Shown here: one piece after another, positions 17,725-26,925 of the stretch | How the letters are laid out: every line of letters starts with the position of its first letter | Position numbering within the stretch: position 1 is the stretch's first letter | Source: JBBQWZ01 sp043788745 | Lineage (GTDB): Bacteria; Acidobacteriota; Terriglobia; Bryobacterales; Bryobacteraceae | Direction of reading: 5' to 3' | NCBI GenBank assembly: GCA_043788745.1 | Contig: JAYVTO010000076.1 | Span: 1-60,938 of the forward strand | Length of the DNA: 60,938 bases | Notes under the pieces: generated by a model | What the model saw: the letters and a program-made list of their open reading frames with translations, nothing else | Database searches by the model: none | What the model was told of the DNA's origin: nothing | Translations under genes and position numbers: made by a program

Positions 17725-18837
17725 ATGCGAACTTTACTGCCCCTTGTTTGGATGACGGCAAGCCTGGCGTTCGGCCAGCAGCCGAGCCTGACCGAAGGTC
17801 GGGTTCCGAGAATGACCAATGCTCAGATTCAGAGCCGGGACGCGAGTTCCGGGTTGGATCCGGTGTTTCGGGGAATCGTGACCGGGCAGCCCGGACCGCT
17901 TTGGGTCGCCTACGCCCAGGCGTCCATCCCCGGCGAACGAAGCATGTGCTGTGACAACTGCTTCCACGGAAATTGCAGTTCGGGTTGCCAGATTGAGGGT
18001 CAGCGGATGGGGAACGAGGGCGTGAATGGCGCACCGGCCGGTCCGCCAATTCCGCTCGAAGGGTTCAAGGAATTCTTTGTGTTCTATCGCGTCGAGCAAC
18101 GCAACGTGACGAAGATCCGGACGTTTTCGCCGGATTGCGCGATCGACGCGGGCGGTTTGCCGGTGTACATGCTGACTGGGGTCCGCGCGGAACAGAGTGT
18201 CGGGCTACTTGAGACGTTCGTGAAAGTGGATGATTCGTCGAAGGAAGCTGGCCGCGAAACGTCGCGGAAGTTCGATGCCGCCATTACCGCGATCGCACTG
18301 CATAAGGACGCAGCCGCGGATGCGGCGCTCGACCGGTTCGTGGCGACATCGCAGGCGGAAGCGATTCGGCGAAAATCGCTGTTCTGGTTAGGTAACTCAC
18401 GCGGGAAACACGGGTATGACTCTTTGACGCGAATTTTGCGCGAAGACCCGAGCGACCGCGTTCGGGAGGAAGCGATTACAGGATTGACGCAAAGCAAGGA
18501 ACCCGGCGCGATGGACGCCGTGCTCCGCGCGGCGCGGGAGGACAAGAGTTCTCGAGTTCGCAGCCAGGCGATTTTCTGGCTGGCGCAGCGGGCCTCAAGC
18601 AAGATTTCTTCGGACGCCATCGAGCGCGCGCTGGACCAGGATCCGGATACGGAAGTGAAGAAGAAGGCTGTATTCGCCCTGACGCAGATGCCGAATGGCG
18701 AAGGCGTGCCGAAGCTGATCGAGGTCGCGCGGTCGCATTCGAATGCCGCGGTGAAGAAGCAGGCGATGTTCTGGCTGGGCCAGAGCAAAGACCCGCGAGC
18801 GCTGCGGTTTTTTGAAGATGTGCTGGCTTCGCGTTAG
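17725..18837 (+). CDS. Secreted HEAT-repeat protein with a cysteine cluster
   Basis: A 370-aa protein with a signal peptide (LLPLVWMTASLAFGQQ). Residues about 45-100 form an unusual head: GPLWVAYAQASIPGE followed by a cluster of five cysteines, MCCDNCFHGNCSSGCQIEG (about 73-91). A possible sixth cysteine lies in FSPDC (about 136). The second half (about 190-370) is a run of HEAT/PBS-like repeats: SLFWLGNSRG, EAITGLTQSKEPGAMD, SQAIFWLAQRAS, KAVFALTQMPNGEGV and KQAMFWLGQSKDPRAL. HEAT arrays are protein-docking scaffolds; the cysteine head could bind a metal or form disulfides in the periplasm. It follows the split TPR/HEAT gene by 12 bases and probably shares its operon and role downstream of the ECF factor. 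No function is known to me. Confidence 0.8.
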   Translation: MRTLLPLVWMTASLAFGQQPSLTEGRVPRMTNAQIQSRDASSGLDPVFRGIVTGQPGPLWVAYAQASIPGERSMCCDNCFHGNCSSGCQIEGQRMGNEGVNGAPAGPPIPLEGFKEFFVFYRVEQRNVTKIRTFSPDCAIDAGGLPVYMLTGVRAEQSVGLLETFVKVDDSSKEAGRETSRKFDAAITAIALHKDAAADAALDRFVATSQAEAIRRKSLFWLGNSRGKHGYDSLTRILREDPSDRVREEAITGLTQSKEPGAMDAVLRAAREDKSSRVRSQAIFWLAQRASSKISSDAIERALDQDPDTEVKKKAVFALTQMPNGEGVPKLIEVARSHSNAAVKKQAMFWLGQSKDPRALRFFEDVLASR

Positions 18838-18902
18838 CGGGCGGGCGCGACGCGCTCCAAAACCCGGTCGCCGCAGGCGAGCGGAATCGAAAGGATTGGG
18901 CC

Positions 18903-19604
<702 letters not shown>

Positions 19605-19653
19605 CGCGCTCGCCCCGGCGCGCTTTCGGTATCCTGGTGCTCGGAGCATTTCC

Positions 19654-20781
19654 TTGAACCTCGACCTCGCCACTTATCGAATCGTCGACACGTCCGACAT
19701 CCTGACGCCTGCACTGGTGATCTACCCGGATATCGTGGATGCGAATATCCGCAACACGATTCGCATTCTCGGTGACCCAAGCCGTTGGCGTCCACACGTG
19801 AAGACGGCCAAGCTTGGCTACACAATGCGGCGCATGGTGGAACTTGGGGTGACGCAATGCAAATGCGCGACCACGAGCGAGCTCTCGACGGCCTGCGAAG
19901 CCGGAATGCTCGACGTGGTGCTGGCGTATTCGATGGTGGGCGCAAATGCGCGGCGCGTGCGCGAACTTGCGGCTAGCTATTCGAACACGCGGCTTTCGGT
20001 TCTTGTGGAGACGACCGCACAGGCGGCCGCGTGGGCGGGTAGCCGGCTCGGAATCTTCGTTGACGTCAACGGCGGCATGAATCGCACGGGCGTTTCGCAG
20101 GATCGGGCGGATGAGGTTGCGCGCATCGTGCGTACCGCGCGCGGGGCCGGGATTACGGTCCGCGGGCTGCATTACTACGACGGCCACGTCCGCGACGAAG
20201 ATATGGACGAACGCCGCAAGGCCGCTTTTGCGGGATACGACAAACTGATGGAGATCATCGCGCTCGTCGAACGCGACGGACCCATTGAAGAGGTGATTAC
20301 TTCCGGTACGCCCTCGTTCCCCTGCGGCGCGGAGTACCCCGGATTCAAGGACGCGAGCTTCATCCATCGTGTCTCACCGGGCACCGTTGTCTATAACGAC
20401 ACGTCGAGCGTTGCGCAGTTGCCGGGCCTCGGCTATCAGCCCGCCGTGGCGGTTCTGGCCAGCATTGTCAGCCATCCGAAGCCCAACGTCGCGACGTGCG
20501 ACGGCGGGCACAAATCGGTTTCGGCGGATGAAGGCGTGCCGACGTGCGCGGTGATCGGACGCCCCGATGCGACGCCGCTCAGGCCCAGCGAAGAGCATTT
20601 GCCCATCGAATTCACGGGCGCGATGCCTGCGATCGGCGAACAGTTCTATCTGATTCCGCGGCACGTGTGCCCGACGGTGAATAACTTTGACTACGCTGTG
20701 CTGGTTCGAAACGGCAAAGTGGTTGGGATCGAGCACGTGACCGCGCGCGGCCACGAGACGCGGCTTAGGGCGACGGCATAG
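19654..20781 (+). CDS. D-threonine aldolase / DSD1-type PLP enzyme
   Basis: A 375-aa fold-type III PLP enzyme of the alanine-racemase-like N-terminal family that includes D-threonine aldolase and D-serine dehydratase. LTPALVIYPDIVDANI opens the barrel, RPHVKTAK (about 47-54) carries the PLP lysine, and GIFVDVNGGMNRTGV and LHYYDGHVRD are typical barrel strands. The C-terminal domain ends with the metal-site motif PRHVCPTVNNFD (about 337-348), where His and Cys bind a divalent cation in this family. The start is TTG 19654, eight bases after GGAG at 19642-19645; the frame extends upstream into the ABC gene but has no family content there. D-threonine, another D-hydroxy amino acid or D-serine are all possible substrates. 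Confidence 0.86.
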   Translation: MNLDLATYRIVDTSDILTPALVIYPDIVDANIRNTIRILGDPSRWRPHVKTAKLGYTMRRMVELGVTQCKCATTSELSTACEAGMLDVVLAYSMVGANARRVRELAASYSNTRLSVLVETTAQAAAWAGSRLGIFVDVNGGMNRTGVSQDRADEVARIVRTARGAGITVRGLHYYDGHVRDEDMDERRKAAFAGYDKLMEIIALVERDGPIEEVITSGTPSFPCGAEYPGFKDASFIHRVSPGTVVYNDTSSVAQLPGLGYQPAVAVLASIVSHPKPNVATCDGGHKSVSADEGVPTCAVIGRPDATPLRPSEEHLPIEFTGAMPAIGEQFYLIPRHVCPTVNNFDYAVLVRNGKVVGIEHVTARGHETRLRATA

Positions 20782-21460
20782 CAGACATGTCCTTTCGCGG
20801 ACGGGGCGGGGATCCCAACCGAGGCGCGACCGTAAGGTCGCGCGTGCTGGCTCTCTGACCGCGTGATTCGGATCGACGCGAATGCCCGCCGTGACCGGCG
20901 GGGCTATAACCCCAGGCGTCAGGAACTGTGAAAAAATCCCCCGGCCGCGCGCCAGCAAAGAACCGTGAACGAAGTGAGCGGATCTCCCGCTATCGACATT
21001 GCCCGATAAAACCCCGCCCGTGAAAGGGCGCGGGGTTCGCCGGGATACGCCGAGGCGCGACCGTAAGGTCGCGCGTCGCTCGACTTCGTCGAGCTTCGTG
21101 CGCGGTCCGACGGTGTGGGTTGCTCTTGATAGGCCCGATCTTGGCGGTGGCGCTTTTTGCGCTCCTCTAGTTTTAGGGGCGCTGGGTGTTGCGGGTTGTG
21201 AAATTTGTTTTGAAAAAGGTGACTGGTTTTTTGGGCGCGGAGAAATCCCCGCCCTTACGGGGAGGCGTCTAGTCATCCGCTCACTCCGTTCGCGGTTCAT
21301 TGCAAGCCTTGGCATGGCGCGATTTTTTCTGTGCTTCTTTCGGGGGGGGGTGCAGTGCTGAATGTAGTACGCGCGACCTGACGGTCGCGCCTCGTCATAC
21401 CGGGGGAAACCGGGGGACTGTGCTACTCTCGCGATGCTCAGTCAGACTTGGCGGTCCGAC
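20782..21460. repeat. Gene-free patch of palindromic repeats
   Basis: About 680 bases without a gene. A 25-base element occurs at 20821-20845 and, identical, at 21052-21076, and inverted with one mismatch at 21369-21393. Each copy is a palindrome with an 8-bp stem (GCGCGACC / GGTCGCGC) and a four-base loop (GTAA or GTCA). A separate 22-base unit at 20960-20981 (GAACCGTGAACGAAGTGAGC...) recurs inverted at 21277-21298 with two mismatches. Further hairpins are GCCCGCCG-tga-CGGCGGGGC near 20884-20904, CCCCGCCC-...-GGGCGCGGGG at 21012-21035 and CCCCGCCCTTACGGGG near 21247. There is a run of nine G near 21341. The arrangement looks like clustered REP-like elements rather than one transposon. Confidence 0.75.
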
Positions 21461-22978
21461 CTACTTTAGGGCTTCCAGCTTTTCACCGGTTTCTTCTTCG
21501 ACCTTCGCGTGGAGGCTGTTGCCGTGGGCATCCATTGTTACGATGGCGGCGAAGCCATCGACTTGGAGGTGCCACATGGCTTCGGGGATTCCGAATTCCA
21601 TGAAGTGGACGTCGACTACTTTCTTGACGGTGCGGGCGTAGAATTGGGCGGCTCCGCCGATGCCGTTTAGGTAGACGGCTCCGAATTCTTTCAGCGCGGC
21701 GAGGGTCTTGGGACCCATACCGCCTTTCCCGATGACGGCGCGGACTCCGAAGGTTTTGATGACGTGTGCCTGGTAGGGTTCTTCGCGGCTGGAGGTGGTG
21801 GGTCCGGCGGCTTTGACGACCCACTTTTCGCCTTCCTTGAGCATGACGGGGCCGCAGTGGTAGAGGACTTGGCCGTCGAGCGAGACGCCTTCGGGGAGGG
21901 GGTTGTCCTTCAGATAGGCGTGGACGTTGTCGCGACCGGTGTACATATCGCCGCTGACCAGCACGACGTCGCCTACTTTGAGTGCTCGGACTTGCGCTTC
22001 AGTGATGGGCGCGCGGAGGACGACCTCGCGGCCGGTGAGCGGGAAGCCGGAGCCGGTGGCCATCTTTTCGACGGCGCGTTCAGGGTCGCGGTACATCCAG
22101 TTGGTGATGGCTCCGGTTTTTGCGTCGATGTGGATGCCGAGGCGGCGATAGGCCCAGCAATCGTAGGCAACAGAGACGAAAAAGCTGGCGGGCAAGCGAT
22201 TGGCGGCGCGGATTTTGCAGCCGATGAGAGAAGCCTTGCCCCCAAAGCCCATTGCGCCGATGCCGATTCTGTTGGCTTCTTCCATAATTTCGGCTTCGAG
22301 ATTGGCGAGCTCTGGCACGGGATTGGTGTCGTCGAGGGTGCGGAAGAGCTGGTCCTTGGCGAGGACGTAGCCGTGGGCGCGGTCGCTGCCGATGCAGACT
22401 CCGACGGCTCCGGGGGCGCAGCCTTGGCCTTGCGCCTGCCAGACAGCGTGAAGGATGCACTTGCGGACGCCTTCGAGGTTGCGGCCGGCGGAACCAAGGT
22501 GGTCGAGATCCATGGGGAGCGAGTACTGGATGTTCTTGTTCTCGCAGCCGCCGCCTTTGAGGATGAGCTTGATTTCGATGTCGTCGCTCTCCCATTGATC
22601 GAAGTGGATCACCGGGGTTTCGTCGCCGAGGTTGTCGCCGGAGTTTTTGCCAGTGAGCGAATCGACGGAATTGGGGCGCAGTTTGCCGCGCTTGGTGGCT
22701 TCGGCGACGGCGAGTTTTATGGCTTTGCGGAGATGGATCTGGTTAACGCCGACGGGAGTGTGGACGACGAAGGTGGGCATGCCGGTGTCCTGGCAGATGG
22801 GTCCGGCGTCTTCCTGGGCCATGTCGATGTTGGTGGCGATGATGTTGAGAGCCTGCGAGGACTGGGTGTTGGGAGTCTCTTCGCGGAGTGCGATTCCCAT
22901 GGCGGCACGGACATCGGGGGGAAGGTTGGTGGAGGTCTGGGTGATGAGTTCGAGGAGGCTTTCGTGGAGGAATTCCAT
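21461..22978 (-). CDS. Class I (iron-sulfur) fumarate hydratase
   Basis: Converts fumarate and malate in the TCA cycle using a [4Fe-4S] cluster. The 505-aa single chain fuses the alpha (about 1-285) and beta (about 290-505) domains. Motifs include ICQDTGMPTF (cluster cysteine near 62), GGGCENKN near 143, GCAPGAVGVCIGSDR near 186-200, and in the beta domain GDVVLVSGDMYTGRDNVHAYL and GPTTSSREEPY (about 390). Class I enzymes are oxygen sensitive. It is transcribed away from the repeat patch and lies 220 bases downstream of the transaldolase gene on the same strand, so it may have its own promoter. Confidence 0.95.
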   Translation of the reverse strand: MEFLHESLLELITQTSTNLPPDVRAAMGIALREETPNTQSSQALNIIATNIDMAQEDAGPICQDTGMPTFVVHTPVGVNQIHLRKAIKLAVAEATKRGKLRPNSVDSLTGKNSGDNLGDETPVIHFDQWESDDIEIKLILKGGGCENKNIQYSLPMDLDHLGSAGRNLEGVRKCILHAVWQAQGQGCAPGAVGVCIGSDRAHGYVLAKDQLFRTLDDTNPVPELANLEAEIMEEANRIGIGAMGFGGKASLIGCKIRAANRLPASFFVSVAYDCWAYRRLGIHIDAKTGAITNWMYRDPERAVEKMATGSGFPLTGREVVLRAPITEAQVRALKVGDVVLVSGDMYTGRDNVHAYLKDNPLPEGVSLDGQVLYHCGPVMLKEGEKWVVKAAGPTTSSREEPYQAHVIKTFGVRAVIGKGGMGPKTLAALKEFGAVYLNGIGGAAQFYARTVKKVVDVHFMEFGIPEAMWHLQVDGFAAIVTMDAHGNSLHAKVEEETGEKLEALK

Positions 22979-23198
22979 GATGTTTGCCTTCTATCGTATC
23001 GGAATGGGTTAGTACACAGGTGGCGTTGCCTACGATTTTTGCGGTTAGGGCCAACCCGATTCTTCTTCTACTCAGCGGATGGAAATGAGCCGCCGCACGC
23101 ACAGGTCCGACCTGCTGCGCTTGCCGGCGTTTCCGCTCGACGCGAATGTTCGATACGGTCCTCCGTCGGACCTGGTGGTCAGGCTGCGGGTCCCGGCT

Positions 23199-23855
23199 TT
23201 ACTTTGCGGGCTTCTCAAAGGCTTTTGCGTAGTCTTTCAAAAAGGTATCGAGGCCTTTTTCGGTCAGCGGATGGTTGAAGAGTCCGTCGAGGACTTTGAA
23301 TGGGATGGTGGCCACGTCAGCGCCGGCCTTGGCGGCGTCGATGACGTGTGTGGTGCTGCGGAGTGACGCGGCGAGGACCTGGGTCTTATAGCCGCCGTTC
23401 GAGTAGATCTCGACGATGTCGTGGATAAGTTCCATGCCGGTCCAGCCGATGTCGTCGAGGCGACCGACGAAGGGGCTGATGAGGTAGGCTCCGGCTTTGG
23501 CCGCGAGAAGGGCCTGGCCGGCGGAGAAGCAAAGCGTCACGTTGAGGCGGATGCCTTCTTTGCTGAGGATGGACGTGGCTGTGATGCCGTCGCGCGTCAG
23601 CGGCACCTTAACGACGATGTTCTTGTGAATTTTGGCGAGCTTGCGGCCTTCTTCGACCATCTTGGCGGATTCGGTCGCGATCACTTCGGCGCTAATGTCG
23701 CCGTCGACGATGTCGCAGATCTTGGCGATCTGCTGTTCGATCGGGACGCCTTCCTTGGCGATGAGGCTGGGGTTCGTGGTGACTCCGTCGATCACGCCCC
23801 AGGCTGCCGCGGTTTTTAGTTCTTCAAGATTGGCACTGTCGAGAAAGATTTTCAT
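23199..23855 (-). CDS. tal: Transaldolase (FSA/TalC type)
   Basis: A 218-aa short transaldolase, the length typical of the TalC / fructose-6-phosphate aldolase-like branch. MKIFLDSANLEELK and GVIDGVTTNPSLIAKEG form the first barrel strands. NIVVKVPLTRDG (about 80-91) holds the Schiff-base lysine, LNVTLCFSAGQALLAAKAGAYLISPFVGRLDDIG carries the substrate residues, and the C-terminus (FLKDYAKAFE) matches the family. It transfers dihydroxyacetone units in the pentose phosphate pathway. The FAH-family gene ends three bases upstream, so it is the distal gene of the hslVU run. Confidence 0.94.
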   Translation of the reverse strand: MKIFLDSANLEELKTAAAWGVIDGVTTNPSLIAKEGVPIEQQIAKICDIVDGDISAEVIATESAKMVEEGRKLAKIHKNIVVKVPLTRDGITATSILSKEGIRLNVTLCFSAGQALLAAKAGAYLISPFVGRLDDIGWTGMELIHDIVEIYSNGGYKTQVLAASLRSTTHVIDAAKAGADVATIPFKVLDGLFNHPLTEKGLDTFLKDYAKAFEKPAK

Positions 23856-23858
23856 GAA

Positions 23859-24596
23859 TTAACCCTCACGGATCACGGAGTTTTCGAGGACTCCGATGCA
23901 GTCAATTTCTATACGAATGGTCGAACCAGGGGCGACCGGACCGACGCCGGATGGCGTTCCGGTGGCGATCAAATCGCCCGGCTCCAAGGTCATAAAGGCG
24001 CTTACATAGGCAAGTATGGCACCGATCGAAAAAATCATATCGGTGAACGGAGCGTCCTGTTTGGTGACGCCGTCGACGACGGTACGGACATGTGCGGAGG
24101 TGAGGTCGACGTCGGCGATTGGGACCATCCAGGGTCCGACAGCGCAGAAGGTGTCGAATCCTTTACCGCGGGTCCACTGGCCGTCGCGCTTCTGGAGGTC
24201 GCGTGCGGTGACGTCGTTGACGCAGGTGTAGCCGGCGATGTAATCGAACGCCTGCTCGGCGCCGATGTTGCGGCAGCGGCGTCCGATGATAACGCCGAGT
24301 TCGCCTTCCCAATCGACGCGCTCCGAGGCTTTTGGATACACGATATGGTCGCCGGAGGCGATCAGCGAGGAAGGCGGCTTCAAGAAAATCAGCGGCTCGG
24401 TGGGCGCGTCGTTGCCGAGTTCCTTCGCGTGCTCGGCGTAGTTACGGCCGACGCAGACAATCTTTGATGGCGCGCACGCAGGCAGCAGGCGAACCGCTGA
24501 GAGATCGACGCTGGCTGCCTCGGCGTACTCGACCTCGGCGGTGTCTGGCGTCGTAGAGGGAAGAGATTTGTTTCTGGTGAATCGAATCCGCTTCAT
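23859..24596 (-). CDS. Fumarylacetoacetate hydrolase (FAH) family protein
   Basis: A 245-aa FAH-fold enzyme. KIVCVGRNYAEHAKELG (about 46-62) is the family start. DWEGELGVIIGR (about 114-125) supplies the two metal-binding glutamates, and GYTCVNDVTARDLQ (about 141-154) supplies the aspartate. KGFDTFCAVGPWMVP and DLIATGTPSGVG are also standard. Members act as acylpyruvases, oxaloacetate decarboxylases or 2-hydroxyhepta-diene-dioate isomerases; the sequence does not decide which. Its start overlaps the end of the lipoprotein gene by four bases, and transaldolase follows, so it is part of the tight operon. Confidence 0.9.
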   Translation of the reverse strand: MKRIRFTRNKSLPSTTPDTAEVEYAEAASVDLSAVRLLPACAPSKIVCVGRNYAEHAKELGNDAPTEPLIFLKPPSSLIASGDHIVYPKASERVDWEGELGVIIGRRCRNIGAEQAFDYIAGYTCVNDVTARDLQKRDGQWTRGKGFDTFCAVGPWMVPIADVDLTSAHVRTVVDGVTKQDAPFTDMIFSIGAILAYVSAFMTLEPGDLIATGTPSGVGPVAPGSTIRIEIDCIGVLENSVIREG

Positions 24597-25570
24597 GGTT
24601 TCTCCGGCGCGACCATATCTACATCAAAAGACTGCTTGCTTTCATTCCCCGAAAGATCGACCGACGAGACGGCGTAGCGATATTTTTTGCCGGGCGTGGC
24701 GGTGCGGTCGGTGAAGACGGGCGTGTCGACATTGTCGGTAAGGCGCGTGAAGGGGCCGGCTTCGAGCGCGCGATAGACGCGATAGCCGCGGAAGTCGGTT
24801 TCGGTGTTTCGCTCCCAGGCAAGTTCGACAGTACCGGCTCCGGCGGAGGCGGTAAGGCCGGTGGGCACGGCGGGCGGGAAGGTGTCGATGGGCGTAATGC
24901 GAACCGTTTCCGAGACGGCGCTCTCGACCTTGCCCTGCACGGCTTGCACGAAGTAGCGATAGGGAGTTCCAAAGGCGGCAGTGGAGTCTGTATAGTTCGG
25001 CGCGTCCGATTCGCCGATCGGGGTGAGCGACTCTTGGCGGGTTCCGCGGAAGATGCGGAACTTGTTATTGCCCGTCCTCGACCAGGAAAGCTGTACGCCT
25101 TGCGGAGCAGCGGCTGCGTTGAATGCGGTGGGAGTCTTGAGAGGTTCGATGACGGCGAGCGTGGCAAGGTTCGACCAGGCTCCGGTGCGGCCTTTGGGCC
25201 CAATCGCACGGACTGCGACGACGATCTCTTTGCCGGCAAATTCGCGCGCGGGGATCTCTTTGACAACTTCCCCGGGGGCGGCGACTTCGGCGTCGATGCG
25301 GCGCGCGGCGCCAACCCAGCGATCGAGGTTGAAGTTGGGCTCCGTCGGTCCGACGCGGAGTTCGACGCCGCGCAGGGACTTCAATGTGACGCCTTCGGTG
25401 CTGGTTTCGGGTGCGGTGAATTCGATGAGCAGGTTATCGCCGTACTCAATGACGCGGAGGTCTTTCACGGCGATCGGAATGTTCAACGCCGGTGGCAGTG
25501 GTTCGCCGACGTACCCGCAACCGGCCAGCAGACTGATCGCCGCGAGCGCGGCCGGAATCCGGGTGTTCAT
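24593..25570 (-). CDS. Fibronectin type III domain lipoprotein
   Basis: A 325-aa envelope lipoprotein. The signal sequence ends in a lipobox (ISLLAGC, Cys near 18), so the mature protein should be lipid anchored. Two to three fibronectin type III-like domains follow; clear strands are PTAFNAAAAPQGVQLSWSRT and PTGLTASAGAGTVELAWERNTETDFRGYRVYRA, ending with GKKYRYAVSSVDLSGNESKQS. The start is ATG 25570, which overlaps the hslU stop by one base (TGATG); a GTG one codon earlier is the alternative. It lies between hslU and a metabolic gene. Its function is unknown, and the partnership with HslUV is positional only. Confidence 0.85.
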   Translation of the reverse strand: MNTRIPAALAAISLLAGCGYVGEPLPPALNIPIAVKDLRVIEYGDNLLIEFTAPETSTEGVTLKSLRGVELRVGPTEPNFNLDRWVGAARRIDAEVAAPGEVVKEIPAREFAGKEIVVAVRAIGPKGRTGAWSNLATLAVIEPLKTPTAFNAAAAPQGVQLSWSRTGNNKFRIFRGTRQESLTPIGESDAPNYTDSTAAFGTPYRYFVQAVQGKVESAVSETVRITPIDTFPPAVPTGLTASAGAGTVELAWERNTETDFRGYRVYRALEAGPFTRLTDNVDTPVFTDRTATPGKKYRYAVSSVDLSGNESKQSFDVDMVAPEKP

Positions 25571-26925
25571 CACAGAATGTATTTGCTGAGGTCCTCGTCC
25601 TTGACGATCGCCGCCAGTTGCTTGCGCACGTATGCGGCGTCTATCTTGACGGTTTTCTTCTTGAGGTCGGGGCCGTCGAACGAGACATCTTCGAGCAGCT
25701 TTTCGAGCATCGTGTGCAGGCGCCGTGCACCAATGTTTTCGGTGGTTTCATTCACCTTGGCCGCAAACGAAGCGATGGCTCGCAGCGCGTCCTCGGTGAA
25801 GGAAAGCTTGATGCCCTCCGTCTCCATCAGGGCAATGTACTGCTTGATCAGTGCATTCTTGGGCTCCTGCAGGATTCGGATGAAGTCGTCTTCGGTAAGA
25901 GACTTCAACTCGACGCGAATCGGGAAACGGCCCTGCAGTTCGGGAATCAAGTCAGAGGGTTTGGACACGTGGAACGCGCCGGCGGCAATGAACAGGATGT
26001 GGTCTGTCTTTACGAAGCCATGCCGGGTGCTGACGGTGGTGCCTTCGACGATCGGCAGGATGTCGCGCTGTACCCCTTCGCGGCTGACGTCCGGGCCGTG
26101 GCCGCCTTCGCGTCCGGCGATTTTGTCGATTTCGTCGAGGAAGATGATGCCGCTGCGTTCGACGCGATCGAGCGCGACGCGGGTCACCTGATCCATGTCG
26201 ACCAGCTTCTGCTCTTCCTCTTGGACAAGGTAGTCGAGCGCTTCGGCCACGCGCATCTTGCGCTTCTTGGTGCGGGCGCCGAACAAGCCAGGCAGCATGT
26301 CCTTCAGGTTGATGTCCATCTCTTCGACACCGGTGTTGGTGGTGACTTCGAAGGAGGGTCCGCGTTCTTTGACGTCGATTTCGACAAGGCGATCGTCGAG
26401 TTTGCCGGCGATCAGGCGGTCGCGCAGCTTCTCGCGAGTCCGCTCGATGCTTTCGGAAGGCTCGGGCACCGTCGGCATCAACAGATCGAGCAGGCGATCT
26501 TCGGCGTTCTTTTCGGCGCGCTCGGCGACTTCGTCCAGACGTTCGTCGCGGACAAGATCGATGGAGGTGTCGACGAGATCGCGAATCATCGACTCGACAT
26601 CTCGGCCGACGTAGCCGACTTCAGTGAACTTGCTGGCCTCGATTTTAAGAAACGGCGAGTTGGAAAGCTTGGCGAGGCGGCGCGCGAGTTCAGTTTTGCC
26701 GACGCCGGTGGGCCCGATCATGAGGATGTTTTTGGGCATCACCTCTTCGGCCATTTCCGGCTCGAGTTTCTGGCGACGAATGCGGTTACGCAGCGCGATG
26801 GCTACGGCGCGTTTCGCATCGGACTGACCGACGACGTATTTATCCAGTTCGCGAACGATTTCGCGGGGTGTGAGTTCGTCGAGCAACGGGCCGTCGCCCG
26901 AGGACTGCGGCAGGTAGATCACCAT
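25570..26925 (-). CDS. hslU: HslU ATPase of the HslUV protease
   Basis: AAA+ unfoldase that feeds substrates to the HslV peptidase. The 451-aa length is normal. LTPREIVRELDKYVVGQSDAKRAVAIALRNR is the N-terminal signature, Walker A is GPTGVGKTE at 71-79, FTEVGYVGRDVESMIRDL is the pore-loop region, Walker B is GIIFLDEIDKIAG near 252-264, and GARRLHTMLEKLLEDVSF is the sensor 2 region. The C-terminus DLSKYIL is the conserved tail that docks on HslV. The start codon overlaps the hslV stop by one base (TAATG), so the two are translationally coupled. Confidence 0.98.
   Translation of the reverse strand: MVIYLPQSSGDGPLLDELTPREIVRELDKYVVGQSDAKRAVAIALRNRIRRQKLEPEMAEEVMPKNILMIGPTGVGKTELARRLAKLSNSPFLKIEASKFTEVGYVGRDVESMIRDLVDTSIDLVRDERLDEVAERAEKNAEDRLLDLLMPTVPEPSESIERTREKLRDRLIAGKLDDRLVEIDVKERGPSFEVTTNTGVEEMDINLKDMLPGLFGARTKKRKMRVAEALDYLVQEEEQKLVDMDQVTRVALDRVERSGIIFLDEIDKIAGREGGHGPDVSREGVQRDILPIVEGTTVSTRHGFVKTDHILFIAAGAFHVSKPSDLIPELQGRFPIRVELKSLTEDDFIRILQEPKNALIKQYIALMETEGIKLSFTEDALRAIASFAAKVNETTENIGARRLHTMLEKLLEDVSFDGPDLKKKTVKIDAAYVRKQLAAIVKDEDLSKYIL

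Noticed and set aside
20821..21393. CRISPR array in the repeat patch
   Set aside because: There are only three repeat copies, the spacing is irregular (about 200-300 bases), one copy is inverted and no cas gene is near.
21764..23278. A 504-aa open frame on the plus strand opposite fumarase
   Set aside because: It mirrors the class I fumarase frame, has no family content and is composed of repeats of G/A/D/V typical of antisense shadows in GC-rich genes.
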